From Pedobacter sp. BMA (lineage in GTDB: Bacteria > Bacteroidota > Bacteroidia > Sphingobacteriales > Sphingobacteriaceae): a stretch of 64,000 bases of DNA. How positions within the stretch are numbered: position 1 is the first letter of the stretch; each line of letters opens with the position of its first letter. The stretch lies in the NCBI RefSeq assembly GCF_001027745.1, contig NZ_LECU01000003.1, positions 403,415 to 467,414 of the forward strand, given 5' to 3'. The translations under genes and the position numbers were made by a program. Below, in pieces: positions 28,069 through 36,867 of this stretch. The notes under the pieces are model-generated. The model was not told where the DNA came from. It did not search any database and worked only from the letters and a program-made list of their open reading frames with translations.

Positions 28069-28708
28069 AAACGCTCCATTCGACTACAAAATTTGCCTAT
28101 CTGCACTCGTTTACACCACCCGTGAAATCCAAACACAATTTTATGATTTCTGCTTATTCCTCACTTTCAAAAAAAGCCTGAAGCACTATGGCTATAATTT
28201 AAAAGAGTTGGATGAAGAGATTTTGGTTCAGGATGCCGATTTCTTCGCAACCGTTGAAGATCCGTTTGTGGTAAGATCATACCAATCCATGATTGTTTGT
28301 ATAACATTAGCAAACGATATAGAATTGAGACATGGCATCACCACATTTGAATGCCTGGACAGTACCGAGATCGAAGAAGCATCAGCACGCTATAGTCCTA
28401 CCATACAGGATCACCTCATCACCAAAAGTTATGCTCAGCTATTGTTCCATTTCATCACATTCTACGATTCCATTTTACTGAGCCTTTACTATTATGCCTG
28501 CGCCCTGACTTTAGAAAGCTACGATATACCTAAACAGATGCGAACCCGTCTGGATTATTCTTTTGAAGGAAGCTACAAACACCTCGATTTGAAAAATGCC
28601 GATGTGGTAATGGTATTGGAAACAATGGAAGGATTTAGTAAAGAGCAGCTAAACATCAAGGATTTGGTTGAGAAGTTAAAACCCAATATCAGTTGCCCGA
28701 AGGTGTAA
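28061..28708 (+). CDS. Unrecognised 215-aa soluble protein
   Basis: A well-formed frame of 215 aa with strong protein-like composition, rich in Tyr, Leu and acidic residues. It has no signal peptide. Two mildly hydrophobic stretches occur (residues ~73-85, YQSMIVCITLAND; ~128-150, LLFHFITFYDSILLSLYYYACAL), the second possibly a buried helix rather than a membrane segment. The C-terminus is charged and helical (EGFSKEQLNIKDLVEKLKP). No family recognised. It stands alone, preceded by the two tiny ORFs and followed by a 490-base gap with a perfect hairpin. Confidence 0.65.
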   Translation: MNKNAPFDYKICLSALVYTTREIQTQFYDFCLFLTFKKSLKHYGYNLKELDEEILVQDADFFATVEDPFVVRSYQSMIVCITLANDIELRHGITTFECLDSTEIEEASARYSPTIQDHLITKSYAQLLFHFITFYDSILLSLYYYACALTLESYDIPKQMRTRLDYSFEGSYKHLDLKNADVVMVLETMEGFSKEQLNIKDLVEKLKPNISCPKV

Positions 28709-29201
28709 AGGTAATTTGTCAAATGAAATTCAAAACCAAGGCTCAACACCAGGCGCTTTGACAATCTGTTTTACCAGCGGGCTTTTTGTTCGTACTTTAG
28801 GCCTGAAGCAACGATAAAGGCTAAATTCCCTCAATGGTGAGCTACAGGTTTTAGATCATCTCCGGCCAGGTATATATTGAACAGGTCTTCGGGGCGATAA
28901 GAATTTACATACAGATTCGTAATTGGTGTCTACTAAACACCAATTACGAATTTGTTTCTAATTAAAAAGTTGCAAACATTTTCTGGGAGCTACCTTAAGT
29001 CAATTACAGTAGTATTGATTTCACTTGTAAGTTATTTAGCCTCTAAGGCTGACTAGGAAATATAGCTTGAACTTAACAATTGTCTCAAAAAACGAATGTT
29101 TTTCCACCGGTTGCTTCTTGCTTTGAGCTAATGATTTCCTTAAAGTTCGGCAAAACCAAATTGCTCATAAAGTGTTTAGATGTAAATAAAATCTAAAGCC
29201 C
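28709..29201. other. 490-base gap with probable gene remnants
   Basis: No intact gene. On the minus strand one frame reads RPEDLFNIYLAGDDLKPVAHH and stops, and an adjacent frame reads REFSLYRCFRPKVRTKSPL; both look like coding remnants but I cannot name a family. A perfect 15-bp hairpin lies at 28915-28951. Confidence 0.3.
28915..28951 (+). repeat. Perfect 15-bp inverted repeat (hairpin)
   Basis: ATTCGTAATTGGTGT and ACACCAATTACGAAT are separated by a 7-base loop (CTACTAA). TTGTTTCTAATT follows. It is far (206 bases) from the nearest stop codon, so it could be a distant terminator, a small mobile-element end or an RNA structure. Confidence 0.6.
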
Positions 29202-30212
29202 TTGTCATTGAAATCTTTATCAAAAACCCGATGGCGGATTGAGCCGGGCCGTATAACAGTTTACCCATACGGCCTATCCTATATTCTTGCTGCCATACTG
29301 TCCATTTTTTTCCTGAGCGGATACCTGGTCTATCTTTATTATCTCCGAAATTCTTTTACTTCTTCTCTGCCACTACTTATTATCCTGATGGCGGTCGTTA
29401 CCTTGTTCATCCTGTGGGCGGGCACATCTGTAGAGTTTGACACTAGTGCTGGCATCATGCGAAAAAAAATAATGGGCTTGCTAACCATATCCTCTCTTCC
29501 CTTTTCTAAAATATACGGCATTTCACCTGTTTCCAACATGGCTGGTTCCTATACCTACAGGCTATTTAAAAAAAATGATCGATACGGAAAAGGGATATTG
29601 GTATCATCCAGTTATGGAAAAAATGATGATCCCAATGCAATCGCCTTTGTCGATGAGGTTATCACACCTATACACCGTCATCTGGAAGCGCATGATAGCC
29701 CGGGAGATTTCGCCCCACACCATATTGATGAGTATAAGTTTTTTATCCCAAATGGTGGCGCATACATTCTTAAAAGGAACAGAATCGGCAGTCTGCTACT
29801 TGGCGTTTGTCTTTTGGCTATAGGCGTTCATGAAATTACCCCCTATGCATGGCTCGGCGGCGGCTTTAATATCGGTAGAGTTTGCTTTCTGCTTTTTACC
29901 CTGGTTGGAGGACCGGCCATTATCCTGTCAGGTTTTACCGAAATCACTTTTGACAAGGGTTCCAGAATGCTCACGCGAAAAAACCCTATCGGATTGGGGA
30001 ACAGAACTTATTCATTTGATGATTTTAATGGAATTCAAACGGTTAGAAAATCAACTAATATGATTTATTCGGGAACCGATGTACAGTTATATTTTTTAAT
30101 ACCAGGCAAGCAGAAAGAAGATGTATTGGTTTTATCAAGTTTCTTTAGCACAAAAAAAGTGGAACGCTTTGTAGCGGAAGTTAACAGCATCCTTATTAAG
30201 CAAACCATATAA
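29202..30212 (+). CDS. Membrane protein with PH-like domains, unknown function
   Basis: A 336-aa protein probably starting at TTG 29202 (no in-frame ATG upstream before a stop). It has two pairs of hydrophobic helices: residues ~27-47 and ~55-72 (SLPLLIILMAVVTLFILWAG), and ~195-212 and ~225-245 (VCFLLFTLVGGPAIILSG). Each pair is followed by a similar cytosolic segment: SVEFDTSAGIMRKKIMGLLTISSLPFSKIYGI and EITFDKGSRMLTRKNPIGLGNRTYSFDDFNGIQ. This internal repeat resembles PH-like bPH domains tied to helix pairs. No enzymatic motif. It converges with the kinase fragment on the other strand. Confidence 0.7.
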   Translation: MSLKSLSKTRWRIEPGRITVYPYGLSYILAAILSIFFLSGYLVYLYYLRNSFTSSLPLLIILMAVVTLFILWAGTSVEFDTSAGIMRKKIMGLLTISSLPFSKIYGISPVSNMAGSYTYRLFKKNDRYGKGILVSSSYGKNDDPNAIAFVDEVITPIHRHLEAHDSPGDFAPHHIDEYKFFIPNGGAYILKRNRIGSLLLGVCLLAIGVHEITPYAWLGGGFNIGRVCFLLFTLVGGPAIILSGFTEITFDKGSRMLTRKNPIGLGNRTYSFDDFNGIQTVRKSTNMIYSGTDVQLYFLIPGKQKEDVLVLSSFFSTKKVERFVAEVNSILIKQTI

Positions 30213-30224
30213 CTATTGCGCTAT

Positions 30225-30566
30225 CTAACCATCCACGGTAGCTGTTTTCAGGTTTTCAACTCTATAAAATCTATCAAATAATCTGGGAAGATCGGCTTGG
30301 CTAATCCCCATTCCTGAGTCTATAATCCTAAAAATAGCGTTGTGTTGATCTGCGAAGCAATCAATAAATATTTCAGTATTATTAGGTGAATATTTAATAG
30401 CATTACTAATCAGATTATTAATCACCTGACCTAGTTTATCTCCATCTGCATTGATAAATAGTTTATCACTAAACTTTTGAGTAATATGATGACCACTACT
30501 TGTATTCATATATTCATCAACCACTGCCCTAACCACGTTCGTCAATTCAATCGTTGCCAAATCCAT
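30225..30566 (-). pseudogene. Truncated duplicate of a histidine kinase ATPase domain
   Basis: The frame reads DKLGQVINNLISNAIKYSPNNTE (shortened here to its N-box), DSGMGISQADLPRLFDRFYRVENLKTATVDG and then stops. This aligns with the ATPase domain of the intact kinase just upstream (DKIGQVITNLISNALKYS, DEGMGIAEKDLEKLFDRYYRVEGNN). It ends exactly before the GFGIGLYLC G2 box, and lacks the HisKA region, so it cannot be an active kinase. It is in frame with the intact gene, following its TAA after six codons. Probably a leftover of a tandem duplication or a second kinase gene mostly deleted. Confidence 0.75.
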
Positions 30567-30587
30567 TCCAATTTTAAACTGCTGGGA

Positions 30588-32576
30588 TTAGGGTTTAAAT
30601 ACAGGTATACTAAAGAAAAAGGTCGATCCTTTTTGGGGAATACTTTTTACCCATATCCTACCATGATGTCTCTGGATAATTTCTGAACACAGGTAGAGAC
30701 CGATCCCAAATCCAGATATGCCTGCCGTGTTATTTCCCTCCACCCGATAATAACGGTCGAACAATTTTTCCAGGTCTTTTTCAGCGATACCCATACCCTC
30801 ATCATTTACGCTTACCCTGGCACAACCTTCCTCTGCCACACAGGCAATCCGGATAGTAGTATCTGGTGCGGAGTACTTTAGTGCGTTGCTGATCAGGTTA
30901 GTAATGACCTGGCCAATCTTATCGCGATCGCCTTCTACCCAGGTTGTTAATACGGGTTCGAAAATAATATGATGGGTAGTATTGGCTGGAATCGTTTCCT
31001 CTTCAATTTCCTTTACCAGGTCTTTCATATCGAAGCGGTGTTTATCTATATGGATTTTGCCGGCCTCCAGGCGGGAGACATTCAGAAAACCATTGATCAT
31101 TGTTGTCATTTTGCTCACCTGCTTCCTTCCTTTCTCGAGTATGGTTTGTGAAAGCCTATCCTCGCCCTTTTTTGCCTTCGCTTCGAGCACTTGAAGAAAG
31201 CCACTCAAAGAGGTGAGCGGTGTTTTCAGCTCATGGCTAACCATGGCAATAAAATCATTTTTGCGCTGATCATCCTTTTTTGCTTCGGTAATATCCATAA
31301 CAATGCCCGAGAAGTTGTCTAATTCTCCTTTTTCATCTTGAGTAACCCGGCCAAGCGAGCGTAGCCAAATGATCTCGTTATCGTTAAAGCGCTTCTGCTG
31401 ATAAGTGATATCATAATCTAACCCTTCTCTGATCGACCTTTCGATATCGGCCAGAATGATTGGTCGGAACTCCTCAGTTACTTGCCCGATAGCCTGTTCA
31501 TAAGTCATTGGCAAACTGCTTTCATACCCGAAAATCCTGGCCAGCATATCGTTGTATTGCAGGTTTTTTGATAGCGGGTTAATGTGCCAGATCCCCAGGC
31601 GAGCTGCTGAAACTGCTAAATTGAATTGCTTGTTCAAACGTTCCAAATCATTGCGGGCCTTAACCTGATCGGTTACATCAACAGCCATATCGATCACGCC
31701 GGTGATTTGACCATCCTCGATCAGAGGGCTATAGGAGAAATCATAATACCCGGTTTCCTGTTGCCCATTGCGTATCAAAGTAACTTGATTACCATAACCA
31801 CGAATGGTTTCGCCGGTTGTGAATACCTTACAAAGCAGTTGGTAAGCTTCTTGCCCGGCCAGTTCTGGTATCGCATCAAGTAAAGACTTGCCAACAATGT
31901 CTGTGGTTTTGCCCAATAATTCAAGCATTTGAGGGTTGGCAGCCTCGATGTTTAGATCAATACCACGAAATAAAACAATAGCAACAGGTGCCTGGTTGAT
32001 TAAACTGCGGCCACGTGCATCACTTAACAAACTGGCACTAAGTAATTGTTTGTTTTCTTCGTCAGCCGCTTTCAACAACCTGACGTTCCGTCTGAGTTCC
32101 ATTTTATCCATCACCTGGCGGGCGATAATCCTCAAGGCTTTCTTTTGTTGATCCGTAAGCTTTTTCGCAACCGAATCGATTACGCAAAGTGAGCCTAAAG
32201 CAAACCCTTCCTGATTTACAAGAGGAACGCCTGCATAAAATGCAATATCAGGATGACCTGTTACCAATGGATTATCGCTAAACCGCTCATCCTGGGTCGC
32301 ATCCTCTATCTCCATCAATTCTTTAGGGTCGAGAATTGCATGAGCGCAAAAAGAGTAAGCCCTGTCTGTTTCTGCAACTCCCAGACCATAGTTAGATTTG
32401 AACCATTGCCTTTCCTTGTCCACCAGGCTAATCAAGGCGATTGGTGTACCGCAGATACCCGCCGCCAACTCAGTCAGGTCGTTATATTCCTCTTCCGGGA
32501 GTGTATCCAAAATTTGGTACGAATGGAGCGCAAGAAGACGATCTTGTTCATTCTGCGTTTGAGAATAGACTGACAT
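30588..32576 (-). CDS. GAF/PAS sensor histidine kinase (cytoplasmic)
   Basis: A 662-aa protein without membrane helices. Domains in order: GAF (residues ~20-165; LISLVDKERQWFKSNYGL, YAGVPLVNQEG), PAS 1 (~190-305), PAS 2 with PAC (~315-435; TYQQKRFNDNEIIWLRSLG), HisKA with phospho-acceptor His near 445 (IAMVSHELKTPLTSLSG), and HATPase_c (N box QVITNLISNALKYS, G1 DEGMGI, F box, G2 GFGIGLYLC). It senses an internal signal and autophosphorylates; no adjacent response regulator is encoded (the nearest, at 35574, is a stand-alone receiver 3 kb away). The truncated ATPase duplicate lies directly downstream. Confidence 0.9.
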   Translation of the reverse strand: MSVYSQTQNEQDRLLALHSYQILDTLPEEEYNDLTELAAGICGTPIALISLVDKERQWFKSNYGLGVAETDRAYSFCAHAILDPKELMEIEDATQDERFSDNPLVTGHPDIAFYAGVPLVNQEGFALGSLCVIDSVAKKLTDQQKKALRIIARQVMDKMELRRNVRLLKAADEENKQLLSASLLSDARGRSLINQAPVAIVLFRGIDLNIEAANPQMLELLGKTTDIVGKSLLDAIPELAGQEAYQLLCKVFTTGETIRGYGNQVTLIRNGQQETGYYDFSYSPLIEDGQITGVIDMAVDVTDQVKARNDLERLNKQFNLAVSAARLGIWHINPLSKNLQYNDMLARIFGYESSLPMTYEQAIGQVTEEFRPIILADIERSIREGLDYDITYQQKRFNDNEIIWLRSLGRVTQDEKGELDNFSGIVMDITEAKKDDQRKNDFIAMVSHELKTPLTSLSGFLQVLEAKAKKGEDRLSQTILEKGRKQVSKMTTMINGFLNVSRLEAGKIHIDKHRFDMKDLVKEIEEETIPANTTHHIIFEPVLTTWVEGDRDKIGQVITNLISNALKYSAPDTTIRIACVAEEGCARVSVNDEGMGIAEKDLEKLFDRYYRVEGNNTAGISGFGIGLYLCSEIIQRHHGRIWVKSIPQKGSTFFFSIPVFKP

Positions 32577-32783
32577 ATTTTATTTTAGAATTCATCAAAG
32601 ATACACACTTATAAAAATATTTAGAAACCAGACAACGAGATGATCGATTGTACTTGTGGTATGCCCTCTAAGGCTAACAGACATTTCAGAACGGGATGTT
32701 TGAAGCAATTTTTTCAAGGTAAAGTAAACTCACAAATCGAAAATTCTGCTTAATTGTTTGGAAGCAGCTCCTCATCACCATGT

Positions 32784-33410
32784 TTAAACAAAAACATTAA
32801 ACTTTTCTTTTAAAATTTCTGCTACCTTCCCTTGCAGGTTTATCGGCTTAACCCTTGAAGGCTTAACTTTTCTGTAAGTGATAGACACCCTTCTTTGTCT
32901 GTGCTGAAATTCTCCGTTTAGTTTGTCTTTCTTTCTCGGTGGTATACCATGGCTCCATTTTTTGCGCGAATCATCTTGCATAATATACATTGAACGCCTT
33001 GGAATCTCCACATCAATCACTTCCAGATTGGCACCTTTAATGAAACGCATCACGCAGCCACTTCCTAAATTAACGCCACAAATCTGGTTTTCATAATAGG
33101 CCCGGTCTTTATGAGGTTTAATGCCCTCTCCAGGTACATATTCGTTTATAATTACCTGATCCGGTTGATACTGCAAGGTCCCTGTACTCACAAGTTTTTC
33201 TGATAGCTGATAAATTTTTGGCGGTATTGGAACGGGAAATGGGATTAAATCATAGGGGGATTCCAGCTCGTTGCGGTATCCATAATATTGCAATCGCCTG
33301 GAATAGTCGACTGCCCAGATTTGGTTGTCAATTTCAGAAAGTAATTGTTTTTCCAGTTCCTCATCGATAAAATCAGGAAATAAAAATAATCCGGGAATTG
33401 ATGTCTCCAT
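32784..33410 (-). CDS. AlkB-like 2-oxoglutarate/Fe(II) dioxygenase
   Basis: A 208-aa protein of the AlkB superfamily. Iron ligands: His and Asp in GIKPHKDRAYYE and the distal His in KWSHGIPPRKK. The 2-oxoglutarate-binding arginine is in RQRRVSITYRKV. MRFIKG and YVPGEGI match the AlkB core. Such enzymes repair alkylated DNA/RNA or modify proteins; the presence of a YRKVKP C-terminal end after the Arg motif is as in bacterial AlkB-like proteins annotated as alpha-ketoglutarate-dependent dioxygenases. The substrate is undetermined. The gene is single, between the kinase and a divergent alcohol dehydrogenase gene. Confidence 0.85.
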   Translation of the reverse strand: METSIPGLFLFPDFIDEELEKQLLSEIDNQIWAVDYSRRLQYYGYRNELESPYDLIPFPVPIPPKIYQLSEKLVSTGTLQYQPDQVIINEYVPGEGIKPHKDRAYYENQICGVNLGSGCVMRFIKGANLEVIDVEIPRRSMYIMQDDSRKKWSHGIPPRKKDKLNGEFQHRQRRVSITYRKVKPSRVKPINLQGKVAEILKEKFNVFV

Positions 33411-33691
33411 AGTTTAAATCAGGTTTTTATAGGATATGGCGATGTGAGAACACGCAAACGGCTAAAATTGTTGGGATATTTTGGATCTATTGCAAATTTA
33501 CAAGTTGTGCCATCAAATAAGCCTGGTAGCAGATTGCTAGCGAACTAAATTAACATTTAGGGTGGTACAGATGAAATTTATAAAACCTTATTCATTTAAT
33601 TATGGTTGTAAATTATGATATCTGGACGCTAAAAATGACCTTTCTGAATGCGTTAAGGAAAACATATTAATATTACTTAAACCACATCACC

Positions 33692-34843
33692 ATGCTAGCA
33701 ATGAATTACAGGGGGCCATTCCGCGTCCGCGCCGAACAGCGCCCCATGCCAGAAATTCTCCATCCCGAGGATGCGATAGTACGTGTAACACGAACCTGTA
33801 TCTGTGGCTCCGATCTGCACCTCTATCATGGAATGGTTCCTGATACCCGCGTAGGCTCAACATTTGGGCATGAGTTTATAGGTATTATTGAAGAAGTAGG
33901 CCCGTTGGTAACCAATGTAAAAATTGGAGACCAGGTATTGGTGCCCTTCAACATTGCCTGCGGAAAGTGCAACTTTTGCAAACAGGGGCTGTATGGCAAT
34001 TGCCATGAATCTAATTCCATGGCTACCGCTGTAGGTGGAATATTTGGCTATTCGCATACAGCCGGCGGTTATAACGGTGGTCAGGCCGAATACGTAAGGG
34101 TTCCATATGCGAATTTCGGCCCTACAGTTATTCCTGCTGATATGGATCCCGACGACGCTGTTCTGCTTACCGATGTGGTACCTACCAGTTACCAGGCAGC
34201 AGAAATGGGCGGTATTAAAGAAGGTGATACTGTTGTGGTTTTCGGAGCCGGGCCGATTGGGATTATGGCTGCTAGGTGTGCCTGGTTTTTCGGTGCCGCC
34301 CGTGTAATCATCATTGACCATATCGAGTACCGCCTGGAGTTTGCGAAAAACTATGCAAAGTGCGAAGCATACAATTTTAAATCAATGGCCGACCCGGTTG
34401 TATTCCTGAAAAAGACCACAGACTGGTACGGTGCTGATGTGTGTATTGATTGTGTAGGATGTGAAGCGGAAGGCAATACTTTACAAACCTTTAGCGGTAA
34501 GGTAACATTGATGCAGGCAGGTGCTGCAACTGCATTACAATGGGCTATCAATTCGGTAAAAAAGGGTGGAATTGTATCTGTAGTTGGCGTTTACGGCCCA
34601 CCTTTTAATTATGTACCTATCGGTAATGTACTTAATAAAGGGATTACCCTTCGGGCAAATCAGGCCTCCGTAAAAAGGTTGCTTCCGAAACTTATCGAAC
34701 ATGTTCAATCTGGCAGGCTAAATCCGAAAGGCCTTATCACCCATCGTGTTCCATTGGAGGAGATTTCCGATGCTTATAATATCTTCTCAAAAAAACTTGA
34801 CGAATGTATCAAAACCGTGTTAATCCCTTCAGCTAAACATTAA
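33692..34843 (+). CDS. Zinc-dependent alcohol dehydrogenase (glutathione-independent formaldehyde dehydrogenase-like)
   Basis: A 383-aa medium-chain dehydrogenase. Catalytic zinc site: CICGSDLHLYHG and GHEFIGII; structural zinc cluster CGKCNFCKQGLYGNC. The nucleotide motif is VVVFGAGPIGIMAARC, with D (IIDHIEYR) after strand 2 pointing to NAD. The long insert after TAVGGIFGYSHTAGGYNGGQAEYVRVP and the region TDVVPTSYQAAEMG place it with the formaldehyde dehydrogenase/FdhA-like group that uses no glutathione. Start could also be the internal ATG of MNYRG. It is transcribed with the following small gene (4-base gap). Confidence 0.88.
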   Translation: MLAMNYRGPFRVRAEQRPMPEILHPEDAIVRVTRTCICGSDLHLYHGMVPDTRVGSTFGHEFIGIIEEVGPLVTNVKIGDQVLVPFNIACGKCNFCKQGLYGNCHESNSMATAVGGIFGYSHTAGGYNGGQAEYVRVPYANFGPTVIPADMDPDDAVLLTDVVPTSYQAAEMGGIKEGDTVVVFGAGPIGIMAARCAWFFGAARVIIIDHIEYRLEFAKNYAKCEAYNFKSMADPVVFLKKTTDWYGADVCIDCVGCEAEGNTLQTFSGKVTLMQAGAATALQWAINSVKKGGIVSVVGVYGPPFNYVPIGNVLNKGITLRANQASVKRLLPKLIEHVQSGRLNPKGLITHRVPLEEISDAYNIFSKKLDECIKTVLIPSAKH

Positions 34844-34847
34844 AATC

Positions 34848-35333
34848 ATGAATATTGAAAACGAAGATTATAAAAACATTCCAGGATGGGGAATGGATAT
34901 AGACTTAGATAATGAGCCTACCTATCCCATGAAAAATTATACCGGAGATGATCATAAAAGAAGCGATTACGAACGTTCCGAACAGCAGAAGGTCGATGTT
35001 GAACTTTTAAAATCCAATGAACGGCCGCAATATAGTGTAGTGTTTGGAAATACCGTACCACCATCCGGATTAAGCGGAATGATCAGGCGCTATGCTTTTA
35101 AACATAGCGAGGACAGATACCGGCACTGGATCCCCCTCATTATGGCCGACAGGGTTAATGCCTGGGAGGGTATTATTGAAGATTTAGCAAAGGGCATTAT
35201 TCCAAATGTACTTGCCGAGCGAGGTATAAAATCGGAACTTCGGTACAATGCTAAAGGATTTGCAACCAAAATATTGGTTACAGCGGCGGTAAGCGTGCTG
35301 ATGATTGCATGGATTAGAAACAAGAAAAAATAG
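34848..35333 (+). CDS. Small protein with C-terminal membrane anchor, unknown
   Basis: A 161-aa protein immediately after the alcohol dehydrogenase gene. The first half is acidic and polar (MNIENEDYKNIPGWGMDIDL); the central part contains PPSGLSGMIRRYAFKHSEDRYRHWIPLIMADRVNAWEG, a pattern often found in small proteins next to alcohol dehydrogenases in Bacteroidota. The C-terminus has one hydrophobic helix (TKILVTAAVSVLMIAWIRNKKK) with a basic tail, indicating a tail-anchored protein. No enzymatic motif is visible; it may localise or stabilise a partner. Confidence 0.72.
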   Translation: MNIENEDYKNIPGWGMDIDLDNEPTYPMKNYTGDDHKRSDYERSEQQKVDVELLKSNERPQYSVVFGNTVPPSGLSGMIRRYAFKHSEDRYRHWIPLIMADRVNAWEGIIEDLAKGIIPNVLAERGIKSELRYNAKGFATKILVTAAVSVLMIAWIRNKKK

Positions 35334-35369
35334 TTTCCTGTCAAATCGAAATTTAATACCCTTGAATTA

Positions 35370-35393
35370 AAAATGCCGCACATGCGGCATTTT
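35370..35393 (+). terminator. Rho-independent terminator of the alcohol dehydrogenase operon
   Basis: A palindrome built of AAAATGCCGCA and TGCGGCATTTT with a minimal loop (CA), ending in TTTTAATTTA, 36 bases after the stop of the preceding gene. Confidence 0.8.
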
Positions 35394-35532
35394 AATTTAC
35401 CTATATATTGATCTTAAATTTAACATGGTAACAAGCCACATGAAGCTTTCCTAACCATAAGCGCTATGGTGGAGGTGAATATCTTGTTTAGCGCTATGAT
35501 GCATCAACAATACATTTTTTTGAAGACAAATC

Positions 35533-35559
35533 GTTAACCTAAAGATTTTTTAGGTTAAC
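35533..35559 (-). terminator. Hairpin after the stand-alone receiver gene
   Basis: GTTAACCTAAA and TTTAGGTTAAC form an 11-bp stem with a 5-base loop. It lies 15 bases beyond the stop of the minus-strand receiver gene at 35574. Confidence 0.6.
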
Positions 35560-35573
35560 TATCATCCTGATGT

Positions 35574-35984
35574 TTATGAATAAGGACTCAAATTTCTTAG
35601 ACGGCTACTCATTCGCTTATGCAGCAGCTGATTGATAGCCAGTAAAAACTTGGTAAACCTGATAGGTTTTGAAAGAAAATGGTCTGCCTCTACCTGAAAG
35701 GCTTGCAGCGCATGTTCGGGATGACCGGTTACAAAAATAATGAACCGGACATGCTCACGAATGAGTCTTGCAAAATCCAAACCAGAAATTTGCATATTAA
35801 TGTCAAGAAAGAGAAAGTCAATATTTTTGAAATTTTCCGTCTTTTTCAGCGCTTCCACAGGATTTAGGTAAGATTTTATCAATTGCAACTTTGGAACCAG
35901 TGAGATATGCTCTTTTATCACCTCAATTCCATTTGAATCATCATCAATGATGATACAGCTATATTTTTTTGTTGATTTTTTCAT
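35574..35984 (-). CDS. Stand-alone response regulator receiver protein
   Basis: A 136-aa protein consisting of one receiver domain. Acidic pocket IIDDDSNG, phospho-acceptor Asp in FLFLDINMQISG, Thr in FIIFVTGHPEHA, and Lys in FLSKPIRF. The sequence resembles the receiver of LytTR response regulators (the VTGHPEHALQAFQVEADHFLSKPI block is typical), but no LytTR DNA-binding domain follows. It could act in a phosphorelay or as an isolated signal sink. A partner kinase is not encoded next to it. A terminator hairpin follows. Confidence 0.8.
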   Translation of the reverse strand: MKKSTKKYSCIIIDDDSNGIEVIKEHISLVPKLQLIKSYLNPVEALKKTENFKNIDFLFLDINMQISGLDFARLIREHVRFIIFVTGHPEHALQAFQVEADHFLSKPIRFTKFLLAINQLLHKRMSSRLRNLSPYS

Positions 35985-36381
35985 TCATAAAAGATTTAAA
36001 CATTGTGGATCAACATGCGTACTCGAATGCGCTCGAAACTGATACGAAGCAGATGTTTGTTGAAATGGTGTCGTACAACAAATTGTTAATCTAAAGGAAA
36101 TCAATCCAACGTTATTCCCAATGTATTCCTACCCTACAGTGTTATAAACGTAGAATTTTACCTTACGGTTTTTATGAAATTTGCCGCGGCAGATTTGCAA
36201 CGATAGCCTTTAAGTGAGTATGGGGCGTAATCTACATTCTGATGGTTATTGATTTTTTAACGAGTGACTTTGAAGTGTTTTCGAACACAAGAAAAGTGGA
36301 TTTGAACACTTGTGACAATTTCATTTGACTGAACTTTGCATTATAATAAAATGGTAAGTCGCCTTAAAATGAAACGAGACA
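35985..36381. other. Divergent regulatory gap
   Basis: About 400 bases between the receiver gene and the DUF2147 gene. No coding frame. GAAGTGTTTTCGAACAC and TTTGAACACTTGTG (around 36268-36315) contain overlapping inverted copies of GTGTT/AACAC and may be a regulator site for the operon starting at 36382. Confidence 0.3.
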
Positions 36382-36837
36382 ATGAAACATCTGCTTTTAA
36401 CAATCCTTTTTCTTAATTTTTGTACACTGTTATTTTCACAATCAAAAGCCGATGATATTGTTGGTGTATGGTACAGTCAGGTAAAAGAGGGCAATGTGCA
36501 AATATTTAAGACCGGTGAAAAATACTATGGGAAACTGATCTATTTAAAAAATGCTGTCGATATTGATGGAAAACCCATTTTAGATGTCAACAATCCTGAC
36601 AAAGAAAAACGAAAAATGCCGCTGGTAGGCATTCTTTTATTGAAAGAAATTACATTTGATAACCAAAAGAATAGCTGGAAGGGAAAGCTTTATGATTATG
36701 ATGGGCAGAAGGGTAATACCTATGACTCTTATCTAACCATTACTAAAAACGGCAGCCTCAATATTAAAGGCTTTTGGGGAATCTCTTTCTTTGGCTTAAA
36801 TCGCGGACTGACTTTGGAAAAAGTTGATGTGGAATAA
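36382..36837 (+). CDS. DUF2147 family secreted protein
   Basis: A 151-aa protein with a Sec signal (LLTILFLNFCTLLFSQ). The mature part shows the DUF2147 pattern: DDIVGVWYSQVKEGNVQIF, YYGKLIYLK, PILDVNNPDKEKRKMPLVG and GFWGISFFGLNRGLTLEKV. This eight-stranded beta-barrel-like family is periplasmic and of unknown function. It is the first gene of an operon with an AraC regulator (30 bases away) and a membrane protein. Confidence 0.85.
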   Translation: MKHLLLTILFLNFCTLLFSQSKADDIVGVWYSQVKEGNVQIFKTGEKYYGKLIYLKNAVDIDGKPILDVNNPDKEKRKMPLVGILLLKEITFDNQKNSWKGKLYDYDGQKGNTYDSYLTITKNGSLNIKGFWGISFFGLNRGLTLEKVDVE

Positions 36838-36867
36838 TCTTATATTTAAATCTTTTAAATTGCCGGA

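Noticed and set aside
29098..29190. GNAT-like remnant (LYEQFGFAEL) on the minus strand
   Set aside because: One ten-residue match bounded by stop codons is not enough to claim a pseudogene.
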